Positions 42,672 through 51,451 of a stretch of DNA of 64,000 nt are shown piece by piece. A program made the position numbers and the translations under genes. Position 1 is the first letter of the stretch. Every line of letters starts with the position of its first letter. The notes under the pieces are model-generated. The model saw only the letters and a program-made list of their open reading frames with translations. It was not told the origin of the DNA and did not search any database. Origin of the DNA: CALBPI01 sp963922335 (lineage in GTDB: Bacteria; Pseudomonadota; Gammaproteobacteria; Steroidobacterales; Woeseiaceae); contig CAWUIB010000009.1 of the NCBI GenBank assembly GCA_963922335.1, positions 117,018-181,017 on the forward strand. Direction: 5' to 3'.

Positions 42672-45101
42672 TTACACGTCCAAATTCGACACCGCGAGCG
42701 CGTTTTGCTCGATGAACTCCCGGCGTGGTTCCACGTGATCGCCCATCAGCGTTGTGAACAAATCGTCCGCGCGAATCGCATCCTCGACTTTGACCTGGAC
42801 CAGTCGGCGCGTGTCCGGGTTCACAGTGGTATCCCATAGCTGGTCCGGGTTCATCTCGCCGAGACCCTTGTACCGCTGGATATATTGGCCTCGCTTGGCC
42901 TCGCCCATCAGCCAGTCGATAGCGGCAGGGAAGTCATCAATAGCCAGTTCCTTTTCACCGCGTCTGATCGAGGCACCCTCTTGGATCAATCCGTTGAGCT
43001 CCGACCCGTGCGCGACTAGACGTTGATAGTCTGACCGCTCGAAGAAGTCGCTTGTGACTCGCTCATGCTCAGTGACCCCATGACGTGTTCTCGCAATGTC
43101 GACATGCCAGGAAGCGCCTAAGTCTTCGTCTTCAGTACGCACGAGCGTCGCCCCATAGCTGGCGGCACTGCCATCGATACGCCGTACCGTGGGATCGAGC
43201 TTCGGAAGCGCAGAATCCAAATCAGCCACCCAGGCCTCTAGCGCAACGTCGTCATCAACCGGCGCCGGCGGTAGCTTGCCGAGTGTGCGCAAAACGGGCT
43301 CGGCCACTCTCTGGCTCAACCGGGCGATATCAGCCTCTACCTGCATATGGTTGTTGGCCAAAGCCTCAAGCGCTTGCGCTGAAAGTGCGGGCGCGTCGGT
43401 AGCAACCGACAGACGGGCACCATCCAGAGCACTTGCAAGCAGATAATCGTTCAATTCGGCGTCGTCCTTGACGTACATTTCCTGTTTTCCACGCTTTACC
43501 TTGTAAAGTGGAGGTTGAGCGATATAAACATGGCCGTTATTGATCAGTTCGGGCATCTGACGATAGAAAAAAGTCAGTAAAAGGGTTCGAATGTGGGAAC
43601 CATCGACATCCGCATCTGTCATGATAATGATCCGATGATATCGTAACTTATTGATATCAAAATCGTCACGACCGATACCCGTGCCGAGCGCGGTAATGAG
43701 TGTTCCCACTTCAGCAGAAGAAAGCATCTTATCGAAACGCGCTTTCTCCACATTCAGGATTTTTCCCTTGAGTGGGAGAATCGCTTGGGTACGCCGATCT
43801 CTGCCCTGCTTGGCTGAGCCACCAGCGGAGTCACCCTCCACCAGGAACAATTCGGATAACGCCGGATCCTTCTCCTGACAATCAGCGAGCTTACCGGGCA
43901 ACCCAGCGATATCGAGAGCACCCTTACGACGGGTCATTTCACGAGCTTTTCGCGCCGCCTCACGCGCACGCGCAGCGTCAATAATCTTTGCGACAATCGC
44001 CTTAGCTGCAGCCGGATCTTCCAATAGGAATGATTCCAAAGCAGCGCCCATGGCACTCTCAACAATCCCTTTGACTTCCGAGGAAACGAGCTTGTCCTTG
44101 GTCTGCGAAGAAAACTTGGGATCGGGAACTTTGACCGACAGCACCGCTGTCATTCCTTCGCGAGCATCATCCCCGCTCGGTGTTACAGACTGCTTCTTCC
44201 CACCGACCTCTTTTTCGATATACGTATTTAGCGTGCGAGTCAGTGCGCTGCGGAAACCCGCAAGGTGCGTACCACCATCGCGTTGAGGGATGTTGTTGGT
44301 AAAGCAAAACATGCTTTCCTGATAGCCGTCGTTCCACTGGAGCGCAGCTTCAACGGTCACCCCGTCGCGCTCGGTTTCAACGTAAAACACGCGCTGATGG
44401 ATCGGTGTCTTATTCCGATTCAAGTGCTCCACGAATGCGCGAATACCACCCTCGTATTTGAAAACGTCTCGCGTATTCGTGCGTTCATCGCTGAGCTCGA
44501 TGTGTACACCGGAGTTCAGGAACGACAGCTCCCGCAGGCGCTTGGCCAAGACGTCGTAGTGGAACTCGGTATCCGAGAAGATTTCTGCGCTGGGCCAAAA
44601 ACGAATGTGGGTCCCCGTGCGTTCGCTGGGGCGTACCTCAGCTAGGGGCGCCTGGGGCTCGCCCATGGCGTATTCCTGCTCATGCAAGTGGCCGCTTCTA
44701 CGAATCTGGAGCAACAGCTTGGAAGAGAGCGCATTGACGACAGAAACCCCTACCCCGTGAAGTCCGCCGGAGACTTTGTAGGAATTATCGTCGAACTTAC
44801 CGCCGGCATGCAGAACGGTCATGATGACCTCAGCCGCGCTCCGTTGCTCTTCGGGGTGCATGCCAACCGGAATACCGCGGCCATCGTCCGACACGCTTAC
44901 GGATCCATCTGCGTGGATGGTGACGTGGATCTCACCGCAGTGACCGGCTAAGGCTTCGTCAATCGAGTTATCGACGACTTCGAAAACCATGTGGTGAAGG
45001 CCCGTGCCGTCATCCGTATCGCCGATGTACATTCCGGGCCGTTTTCGAACGGCCTCTAGCCCTTTCAGGACCTTGATATTACTGGAGTCGTATTCGCTCA
45101 T
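42672..45101 (-). CDS. gyrB: DNA gyrase subunit B
   Basis: About 809 residues from ATG 45101 (GAGGGG upstream; an in-frame GTG is at 45107). The GHKL ATPase motifs are EVVDNSIDEALAG, VSDDGRGIPVGMHP and GGLHGVGVSVVNALS. The TOPRIM part has LVEGDSAGGSAKQGRDRRTQAILPLKGKILNVEKA and TDADVDGSHIRTLLLTFF. The C-terminus ends with the usual LMGDHVEPRREFIEQNA. It introduces negative supercoils with GyrA. It is the last gene of the dnaA-dnaN-recF-gyrB run. Confidence 0.98.
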   Translation of the reverse strand: MSEYDSSNIKVLKGLEAVRKRPGMYIGDTDDGTGLHHMVFEVVDNSIDEALAGHCGEIHVTIHADGSVSVSDDGRGIPVGMHPEEQRSAAEVIMTVLHAGGKFDDNSYKVSGGLHGVGVSVVNALSSKLLLQIRRSGHLHEQEYAMGEPQAPLAEVRPSERTGTHIRFWPSAEIFSDTEFHYDVLAKRLRELSFLNSGVHIELSDERTNTRDVFKYEGGIRAFVEHLNRNKTPIHQRVFYVETERDGVTVEAALQWNDGYQESMFCFTNNIPQRDGGTHLAGFRSALTRTLNTYIEKEVGGKKQSVTPSGDDAREGMTAVLSVKVPDPKFSSQTKDKLVSSEVKGIVESAMGAALESFLLEDPAAAKAIVAKIIDAARAREAARKAREMTRRKGALDIAGLPGKLADCQEKDPALSELFLVEGDSAGGSAKQGRDRRTQAILPLKGKILNVEKARFDKMLSSAEVGTLITALGTGIGRDDFDINKLRYHRIIIMTDADVDGSHIRTLLLTFFYRQMPELINNGHVYIAQPPLYKVKRGKQEMYVKDDAELNDYLLASALDGARLSVATDAPALSAQALEALANNHMQVEADIARLSQRVAEPVLRTLGKLPPAPVDDDVALEAWVADLDSALPKLDPTVRRIDGSAASYGATLVRTEDEDLGASWHVDIARTRHGVTEHERVTSDFFERSDYQRLVAHGSELNGLIQEGASIRRGEKELAIDDFPAAIDWLMGEAKRGQYIQRYKGLGEMNPDQLWDTTVNPDTRRLVQVKVEDAIRADDLFTTLMGDHVEPRREFIEQNALAVSNLDV

Positions 45102-45157
45102 GAGCACCCCTCACGTGAAGCGCGAATTGTACCATTTTTGGCGATTTCCCGCGGCGT

Positions 45158-46222
45158 TCAGCCAGCGACAATGGCACCCTGTTCCACGTGGAACACGTTG
45201 GTTTTGTGCTGCGTTGGAAGCTGGTCGACTTCCAAGGCCGTGACGATGTGTTGGCCAGGTATTAAGGCAATCACACCCAATAATCGCTCTAGCGCCCCTC
45301 GATCGAGTTCCGCGCCCGGATCGTCCAGCAACAAAATCGTATTGTCCTGCTTTACGCCGGCAACCAGCTGGGCTTGCGCCAAGATCAGGGCTGATGCCAG
45401 TAGTTTTTGCTGCCCCCGAGAGACCATGGGTTTAGCCAATCGTCCCGACCACCGAATTGCCATATCTGCCCGATGCGGTCCGACACTCGTGATCGCTCGT
45501 TCTCGATCTGTACTCCGCGCAGCGGCCAGCGCTTCTTCGAAAGACAACTCACCCCTCCAGCCCGGTTGATATCCGAGCTCCACGGGCGGCAATGCTAACG
45601 AGTCCACCAATGCGTTAAGTGGTTCCTGCAGCAGGTTCACATAGCCCTGACGGTAACCATCTACAGTAGCCGCGGTCTCGGCTAACTGCTGATCCCATGT
45701 CAGCAATTGCTGGTCCCCAACCTGTTGTTTAAGCGCTGCGTTGCGCTGCTTTAGCGTATTTCGGTATCGGCGCCAGGCAGACAGGTAGCTTGGTTCCACG
45801 TGGAACACGCCGTAATCCAAAAAACCCCGACGTGCATCTGGACCATCGGCCACGAGGCGGTGCACCTCTGGCTCAAGGACTTGAATCGCAATCGCCGTGC
45901 TGACTTCCGCTAGAGATGGTTTGGTGTCTCCGTCGATACGAATCTGAGATCCCCGAGAGCGATCGACGGAAACACCCACCTGATGACCAGCGCCCCGCCA
46001 GTCCAAGGTACCTCTTAACAAGAACCCCGAACCGCCGTGCTGTATCAGTCGCTCCGCTCGAGATTGACGAAAGGAACGGCCGCGAATCAAGAAATAGATG
46101 GCTTCAAGGAGAGATGTCTTGCCGGCGCCGTTGCCCCCGACAATGGCCGCACCTTCTGGGGGTATATCGAGATCCACTGCTTCCAGGCAGCGGAACCCTT
46201 CCACATGCAGCTGACGAATCAT
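45158..46222 (-). CDS. recF: DNA replication and repair protein RecF
   Basis: A 354-residue SMC-like ATPase that helps RecOR load RecA at gaps. Walker A is GGNGAGKTS near residue 32, the signature SRGQQKLLASALILAQAQL is near 270, and Walker B is ILLLDDPGAELD near 300. Length is standard. It starts 22 nt after dnaN. Confidence 0.97.
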   Translation of the reverse strand: MIRQLHVEGFRCLEAVDLDIPPEGAAIVGGNGAGKTSLLEAIYFLIRGRSFRQSRAERLIQHGGSGFLLRGTLDWRGAGHQVGVSVDRSRGSQIRIDGDTKPSLAEVSTAIAIQVLEPEVHRLVADGPDARRGFLDYGVFHVEPSYLSAWRRYRNTLKQRNAALKQQVGDQQLLTWDQQLAETAATVDGYRQGYVNLLQEPLNALVDSLALPPVELGYQPGWRGELSFEEALAAARSTDRERAITSVGPHRADMAIRWSGRLAKPMVSRGQQKLLASALILAQAQLVAGVKQDNTILLLDDPGAELDRGALERLLGVIALIPGQHIVTALEVDQLPTQHKTNVFHVEQGAIVAG

Positions 46223-46244
46223 GCGCCGTGTGACGCGTTATCCA

Positions 46245-47348
46245 TCACAGACGCATTGGCATGACGACGTATTTGCTGTCCGTCTGATCAATCTCTGGGA
46301 TTGAAATCACGCAACTACTGTTCGCGTCTTTCAAGCTGAGACGAACGGTTTCGCTATCCACGGCCCCGATCGCATCAAGCAGGTAATTCACATTGAAACC
46401 GATTTCGATATCGTCGCCCGAATATTCGACCTCTACCTGTTCCTCTGCTTCTTCCTGCTCCGGGTTGTGAGCCATGATTTTGGCGCCGCTATCCCGTACC
46501 TCGAGACGAATGCCTCGATATTTCTCGTTCGAAAGAATGGCTGCACGCTGTAACGCAGCCCGCAATGATTCGCGATCGGCAATCAGGAAGTTCTCGACAT
46601 CCACCGGAATGACGCGCTGGTAATCCGGGAAACGACCATCGATCAGTTTCGAAGTGAAGCGAATATCGCCGATCATGATACGGATATGGTTCTTGCCCAT
46701 CGCAAAGGTCAGGCTACCGTCACCGCTGAGCATACGATGCAGCTCAAGTACGCCTTTCCTGGGCACGATGACCTGCTGACTCTCCAGCGGATTCTCTGAC
46801 AGCTCGTTCTCGCACAATGCAAGACGATGTCCGTCCGTGGCCACAGCGCGGATCGACAATCCATCCGTCTCCAGGAGCATACCGTTCAGGTAATACCGAA
46901 CGTCTTGCTGCGCCATTGCGAAATAGGTCTTTTCGACCAATCTGCGAATGACGCTAACCGGTAACTCCACCGAGGCCCCGGCTTCAATATCGTCAATTAC
47001 CGGAAATTCGCCAGCAGGTAGCGTCGATAGGCTGAACCGACTACGACCGCTTTGCACCGTAACTCGCTCGTTCTTAAGGCTGAGCTTCACGTCTGAACCT
47101 TCCGGAAGTGCCTTACAGATATCGAACAGCTTGCGGCCAGGCACCGTGATTTCACCAGCCATATCCACATCGACGTCTGCGCTCGCCTGTAACTCGACCT
47201 CGATATCTGTAGCCGTGATCAACAGGCGGTTGTCTTTAGCGGAAAGCAAAACGTTCGCGAGTATTGGCATTGTCTGCCGTCTTTCCACAACACCAATTAC
47301 GGTCTGCAACGCACCCAGCAACGTCTGCCGGCTCGCCGTCAATTTCAT
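46245..47348 (-). CDS. dnaN: DNA polymerase III sliding clamp (beta subunit)
   Basis: A 367-residue ring protein that holds polymerase III on DNA. It begins MKLTASRQTLLGALQTVIGVVERRQTMPILANVLL and ends with the typical SSCVISIPEIDQTDSKYVVMPMRL. Three repeats of the clamp fold are implied by length and internal motifs. AAGGGA precedes the ATG. It is separated from dnaA by a 209-bp gap that carries the DnaA boxes. Confidence 0.98.
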   Translation of the reverse strand: MKLTASRQTLLGALQTVIGVVERRQTMPILANVLLSAKDNRLLITATDIEVELQASADVDVDMAGEITVPGRKLFDICKALPEGSDVKLSLKNERVTVQSGRSRFSLSTLPAGEFPVIDDIEAGASVELPVSVIRRLVEKTYFAMAQQDVRYYLNGMLLETDGLSIRAVATDGHRLALCENELSENPLESQQVIVPRKGVLELHRMLSGDGSLTFAMGKNHIRIMIGDIRFTSKLIDGRFPDYQRVIPVDVENFLIADRESLRAALQRAAILSNEKYRGIRLEVRDSGAKIMAHNPEQEEAEEQVEVEYSGDDIEIGFNVNYLLDAIGAVDSETVRLSLKDANSSCVISIPEIDQTDSKYVVMPMRL

Positions 47349-47513
47349 GTGCTATCCCTTAAAGAAAGAAGGTATGTATAAAACATATTGTTATTGTTAT
47401 TAAGCAGGACTCGAGCGGTGCATAACCCCAGAAAACCCATCTAAAACAATAGCTTAACTAATTATTCTTAGCCGTAAAGCCGTTCAGAAACGGCCTGTAA
47501 GCTGTCAGTATGC

Positions 47514-47522
47514 TGTGGATAA
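47514..47522 (-). promoter_or_regulatory. DnaA box (perfect consensus)
   Basis: TGTGGATAA is the exact complement of the consensus TTATCCACA. With the box at 47538-47546 it forms a 10-bp inverted pair around a 15-bp spacer. Confidence 0.75.
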
Positions 47523-47537
47523 AATCTGTTGCCAAAC

Positions 47538-47546
47538 TTATCCACA
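47538..47546 (+). promoter_or_regulatory. DnaA box (perfect consensus)
   Basis: TTATCCACA matches the DnaA consensus exactly and sits 11 bp before the dnaA stop codon, facing the box at 47514-47522. It may serve origin binding or dnaN control by DnaA. Confidence 0.75.
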
Positions 47547-47557
47547 GTTTTTCCACG

Positions 47558-48895
47558 TTATCCTGCCAAGCTCCTCAACAGGTTTTTGTAGTCTTCATCC
47601 ACACGCGGCTCTGTATCACGCAGTTCCTTCACTTTGCGACACGCATGAAGCACTGTCGTGTGGTCGCGCCCGCCAAAAGCATCCCCGATTTCAGGTAACG
47701 AATGGCGTGTAAGTTCTTTCGCAAGACTCATCGCAATTTGGCGGGGCCTCGCGATCGAGCGGCTGCGACGCTTCGACAACATTTCGCTCATCCGGATTTT
47801 AAAGTACTCCGCGACGGTTTTCTGAATGTTCTCGATACTGATCAGGCGATCATGAGCAACAATCAGGTCGCGCAGTGCTTCCTTGCAGCTATCGATCGTG
47901 ATCTCGCGTCCGGTAAAGCTTGCAGTCGCGATCACACGACGCAGCGCCCCTTCAAGCTCGCGGACGTTGGAGCGCACCCGCTGGGCGATAAAAAATGCCA
48001 CTTCATCCGGGAGCGTTACGCCCTCTGCTTGCGCTTTTTGCATCAAAATGGCGACGGACGTTTCGAGCTCCGGTGGTTCGATCGCAACCGTCAAACCCCA
48101 GCCGAAACGCGATTTCAGCCGTTCCTCCAGACCGTCGACCTCTTTCGGGTACCGGTCACAAGTCAGGATTATCTGACGCTGCCCTTCGAGCAGCGTGTTG
48201 AAGGTGTGGAAAAACTCTTCCTGCGAACGATCTTTGCCAGCAAAAAACTGGATGTCGTCGATTAATAGCGCGTCCAGCGACCGGTAAGCCCGCTTGAATT
48301 CGCTGATCGTGTTGTGCTGAAGGCCTCGAACCATATCCCCCACGAATCGTTCCGAGTGCACGTAGCACACCCTGGCGGAGGGATTTCGCCGCAGCATTTC
48401 ATTGCCGATGGCATGCATGAGGTGCGTTTTGCCAAGGCCGACACCGCCGTACAGAAACAGCGGGTTAAACGCGAGTCCTGGATTCTCGGCCACCTGCGAC
48501 GCTGCTGCTCGAGCGAGTTGGTTGCTTTTCCCCTCCACGAACGAATCGAACGTGAAGTTGTTCATCAGACGACTCTCGGGCATCGGAACGGCCTGACCCG
48601 CCGACTTAACCTGCGCAGGTGCGCTCTGCGGGCTCGATGGCTCGTGCGACGAGCCGATGGATGCTTCCACGCTGGCAACCGATGCGTCTACTTCCTGCAC
48701 CAGAAGCCGAATACGTTCGAGGTATTGCGCGTTCAGGTAGTCCACCACGAACCGGTTGGGGGCGAACAGCTTTAAGCCGGAAGCACTGCGCTCCGCTTGC
48801 AGCGGTCGAATCCATGTATTGAACGCCTGCTCACCTATTTCGGCACGCAAACGCGGCAGGCATCGCTGCCAGATATCGTCATGGAAATCGACCAC
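47558..48895 (-). CDS. dnaA: Chromosomal replication initiator protein DnaA
   Basis: About 445 residues from GTG 48895; a GTG at 48904 is in frame too. Domain I begins with IWQRCLPRLRAEIGEQAFNTWIRPLQAE. The AAA+ domain has Walker A GGVGLGKTHLMHAIGN and Walker B ALLIDDIQFFAGKDRSQEEFFHTFN. Domain IV ends with the DNA-binding signature GGRDHTTVLHACRKVKEL. It opens the origin and regulates its own region. A promoter candidate is at 48945-48972. Confidence 0.98.
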   Translation of the reverse strand: MVDFHDDIWQRCLPRLRAEIGEQAFNTWIRPLQAERSASGLKLFAPNRFVVDYLNAQYLERIRLLVQEVDASVASVEASIGSSHEPSSPQSAPAQVKSAGQAVPMPESRLMNNFTFDSFVEGKSNQLARAAASQVAENPGLAFNPLFLYGGVGLGKTHLMHAIGNEMLRRNPSARVCYVHSERFVGDMVRGLQHNTISEFKRAYRSLDALLIDDIQFFAGKDRSQEEFFHTFNTLLEGQRQIILTCDRYPKEVDGLEERLKSRFGWGLTVAIEPPELETSVAILMQKAQAEGVTLPDEVAFFIAQRVRSNVRELEGALRRVIATASFTGREITIDSCKEALRDLIVAHDRLISIENIQKTVAEYFKIRMSEMLSKRRSRSIARPRQIAMSLAKELTRHSLPEIGDAFGGRDHTTVLHACRKVKELRDTEPRVDEDYKNLLRSLAG

Positions 48896-48944
48896 CAGAA
48901 ACACCCCGAACCCGAACTTCGCCTCCCCCTAGGCGGCCGGGTAG

Positions 48945-48972
48945 CTTATACGTTCGCAAGCTTTCCTGCCAA
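48945..48972 (-). promoter_or_regulatory. Putative dnaA promoter
   Basis: On the minus strand TTGGCA (48967-48972) and TATAAG (48945-48950) are separated by 16 bp, about 50 bp before the dnaA GTG. A good but unproven sigma-70 pair. Confidence 0.5.
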
Positions 48973-49018
48973 GGCAAAAACTTACCCGTCGGAATCACGC
49001 TAAAACCGATCTGGATCG

Positions 49019-49047
49019 TTGACACAAACTGCTTCAACCCTTATTCT
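49019..49047 (+). promoter_or_regulatory. rpmH promoter
   Basis: TTGACA at 49019-49024 and TATTCT at 49042-49047 with a 17-bp spacer form a near-consensus sigma-70 promoter about 40 bp before the rpmH ATG. A strong promoter is expected for a ribosomal-protein gene. Confidence 0.75.
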
Positions 49048-49087
49048 CGCCGGCCTTTCAGACACAGCCTGCCAACGAGGCATCGCT

Positions 49088-49222
49088 ATGAAACGTACAT
49101 TCCAGCCCAGCAATCTGAAGCGTAAGCGCACACACGGTTTCCGTGCCCGTATGGCCACCAAAGGCGGCCGTCTGGTTCTGAAGCGCCGCCGTGCGAAAGG
49201 TCGCCATCGCCTGAGTGCCTGA
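49088..49222 (+). CDS. rpmH: 50S ribosomal protein L34
   Basis: A 44-residue, very basic protein with the unmistakable L34 sequence MKRTFQPSNLKRKRTHGFRA at the start and GRRLVLKRRRAKGRHRLSA-like end. The ATG at 49088 is chosen because L34 homology starts exactly there; the open frame from 49019 is only an extension. It sits in the classic dnaA-rpmH divergent arrangement and leads rnpA and yidC. Confidence 0.98.
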   Translation: MKRTFQPSNLKRKRTHGFRARMATKGGRLVLKRRRAKGRHRLSA

Positions 49223-49305
49223 ACCAAGGCACTCGGCTGTTTCGGACAGCGGAATTCCCGGCCGATCACCCGGCCTGATGCGCGTCCAATAGACTTCCTA
49301 CTTCG

Positions 49306-49659
49306 GTGAGTGGCTTCGACCGCAGCAAGCGACTCCTGACACCGCATCAGTTTCAACGCGTTTTTCGCCGGTCAAAACGGTTCGGCGACGACCTTCTGTT
49401 GCTTCGTATCCGCTACGACCGCGAACAGCCTCCACGCCTCGGGCTCGCCATTACAAAAAAACATGCCCGGCTTGCGGTGCAGCGAAACCGAATCAAAAGA
49501 CAGATTCGAGAGCAGTTTCGATTGGGGCTCGATACCATTGCGTTCGGCGATTACGTGTTTACCAATAAGCCCGAAGCAGCGCGCGCCTCGAGCGAAGCCC
49601 TTCGGGCAAGCGCCGCCCGACTCCTTAAGCTCGCATCCCAGCGAAAAAGACGCGAATAA
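49306..49659 (+). CDS. rnpA: Ribonuclease P protein component
   Basis: A 117-residue basic protein that assists the RNase P RNA in tRNA 5' maturation. It has RLLTPHQFQRVFRRSKRFGDDLLLLRIRY, then the RNR signature AVQRNRIKRQIREQFRL. The start is GTG 49306. Its partner RNA gene is not in the window. yidD, normally next, is missing from the 75-bp gap before yidC. Confidence 0.96.
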   Translation: MSGFDRSKRLLTPHQFQRVFRRSKRFGDDLLLLRIRYDREQPPRLGLAITKKHARLAVQRNRIKRQIREQFRLGLDTIAFGDYVFTNKPEAARASSEALRASAARLLKLASQRKRRE

Positions 49660-49734
49660 GAGCGACTTTTTCCGCATAATAGCGCCGCCGGAGGGACAAC
49701 CGGCAACGACCTCATTATCAACTGACCCGTTTCT

Positions 49735-51450
49735 ATGCAGAATCAACGCTTGTTCGCGTGGGCACTCTTCGGCCTGCTGCTCCTAATGACCTGGCAACAA
49801 TGGCAGGAGGACTACGGTCCGCAGCCACCCGCCCAGGCGGCTATTGCCGATACCGATGTTGATGCGACACTCGGCAACATTCCCGGAGAGCTCGACGCGT
49901 TGCCCGCCGACGAACTGGACGCATTGCCGGAATTGGGAGCCGCACCGAACGGCACGCCAGCGGGCACCGAAGCCGCACCTCAACTCGAAGCTTTGCCGGC
50001 CGCCGATCGCACGCTGATCACGGTAAAGACCGACGTACTGAACATCAAAATCGATCCGCAGGGTGGCGATATCGTATCGGCAACATTGCCGGCATACCCC
50101 GTGGACAAAGATACGCCTGACGTACTGGTCGAGTTGCTGAGTGACCAACCTTCCGGTTTTGCGGTGTTCCGTTCTGGTCTCGCGACCCGTGACGCCGAGA
50201 ATGGCCCGAACCATCGCGCGATGTTCACTGCCGCGCAGACTGAATACGAACTAGCGGATGGTGCGACAACGCTCGAAGTGCCGTTGGTCTGGCGGGGTGC
50301 GAACGGCGTAGTGGTCACGAAGCGCTATACGTTTGAAACCGGGCAGTACGGCATCACGCTCGATCTTGATATCGAGAACGGATCCGAGGCAGCGTGGGAT
50401 GCGGCGCCCTACGCGCGAATCGTCCATGTAGCCGAGGTGCCAAAGCGCTCACTATTCGACGTCGACAGCTATTCGTTTGCGGGGCCAGTAACGTTTGACG
50501 GCAGCGAGTACGACAAACACACGATAAAGGATCTCGGCAAATCGTCATATTCCGCAAGTGGTGTCACTGGTGGATGGGTCGCAGCGATTGAGCATCACTT
50601 CCTGTCCGCCATCGTCCCGCCGGCTGACTCGCCCTCGAAACTTGAGGCGAGATTGTCGGGCGATCAGTTTCTCGCGGGTTTCGTTGGAGAGGCGGTACGC
50701 GTAGACGCCGGCGCAACGACCACGATTCCGGTTGAGCTTTTTGTCGGACCCAAACTGCAGGATCAGCTGCGCACCGTATCCGACCGATTGCCACTGACAG
50801 TTGATTACGGAATTCTCACCCTGTTGGCAGACCCTCTGTTCTGGGTGCTCTCCAAGGTCCACAACGTGGTCGGCAACTGGGGCTGGGCAATCGTGCTCGT
50901 CACGCTGCTCATCAAGCTGGTGTTTTACAAACTCACCGAGCAAAGCGGACGCTCCATGGCGAAGATGCGTAACCTGCAACCGCGGTTGAAAGCCCTACAG
51001 GAGCGCTACAAGGACGATCGCCAAAAACTCTCCGAAGCGATGATGGACTTGTACAAGCGAGAAAAGGTCAACCCGGCCGCGGGTTGCCTCCCGATACTGA
51101 TCCAGATGCCGTTCTTCCTCGCTTTCTACTGGGTGTTGCTCGAGTCTGTAGAAATGCGCCAGGCACCGTTCATGCTGTGGATCAACGATCTCTCCAGTCG
51201 TGACCCGCTATTCATCTTGCCGATTCTGATGGGCGCCGCGATGCTGGCACAACAACAGTTAAACCCGGCACCGGCTGACCCTATCCAGGCGCGCGTCATG
51301 CGTATTCTGCCGATTGTCTTTACCGTATTTTTCGCGTTCTTCCCTGCCGGTCTTGTGCTGTACTGGTTTACGAACACGATCCTCGGGGTTGCACAGCAGT
51401 GGCAAATCAACCGCGTGGTGACGCGAGAGGGCCTGAAACAGCGCGCTTGA
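49735..51450 (+). CDS. yidC: Membrane protein insertase YidC
   Basis: A 571-residue insertase. An N-terminal anchor (LFAWALFGLLLLMTWQQW) is followed by an acidic, repetitive linker (DALPADELDALPELGAA), the large periplasmic beta domain, and five membrane segments from about residue 355 with GWAIVLVTLLIKLVFYKLTEQSGRSMAKMRNLQP and the CLPILIQMPFFLAFYWVLLE core. It inserts and folds inner-membrane proteins with or without Sec. It converges with the hydrolase/OsmC fusion, whose stop is 1 nt away. Confidence 0.97.
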   Translation: MQNQRLFAWALFGLLLLMTWQQWQEDYGPQPPAQAAIADTDVDATLGNIPGELDALPADELDALPELGAAPNGTPAGTEAAPQLEALPAADRTLITVKTDVLNIKIDPQGGDIVSATLPAYPVDKDTPDVLVELLSDQPSGFAVFRSGLATRDAENGPNHRAMFTAAQTEYELADGATTLEVPLVWRGANGVVVTKRYTFETGQYGITLDLDIENGSEAAWDAAPYARIVHVAEVPKRSLFDVDSYSFAGPVTFDGSEYDKHTIKDLGKSSYSASGVTGGWVAAIEHHFLSAIVPPADSPSKLEARLSGDQFLAGFVGEAVRVDAGATTTIPVELFVGPKLQDQLRTVSDRLPLTVDYGILTLLADPLFWVLSKVHNVVGNWGWAIVLVTLLIKLVFYKLTEQSGRSMAKMRNLQPRLKALQERYKDDRQKLSEAMMDLYKREKVNPAAGCLPILIQMPFFLAFYWVLLESVEMRQAPFMLWINDLSSRDPLFILPILMGAAMLAQQQLNPAPADPIQARVMRILPIVFTVFFAFFPAGLVLYWFTNTILGVAQQWQINRVVTREGLKQRA

Positions 51451-51451
51451 C

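Larger units (their letters stand above)
47349..47557. other. oriC: Candidate replication origin region (dnaA-dnaN gap)
   Basis: This 209-bp gap has two perfect DnaA boxes (47514-47522 and 47538-47546), two AT-rich patches (about 47355-47405 and 47440-47470), and a small GCCGTT/AACGGC hairpin near 47478-47495. Position next to dnaA is typical of bacterial origins, though in E. coli the origin has moved beside mnmG. The mnmG-side gap here has only imperfect boxes. Confidence 0.45.

Noticed and set aside
49019..49087. N-terminal extension of rpmH.
   Set aside because: L34 homology begins exactly at ATG 49088, and the extension overlaps the rpmH promoter.
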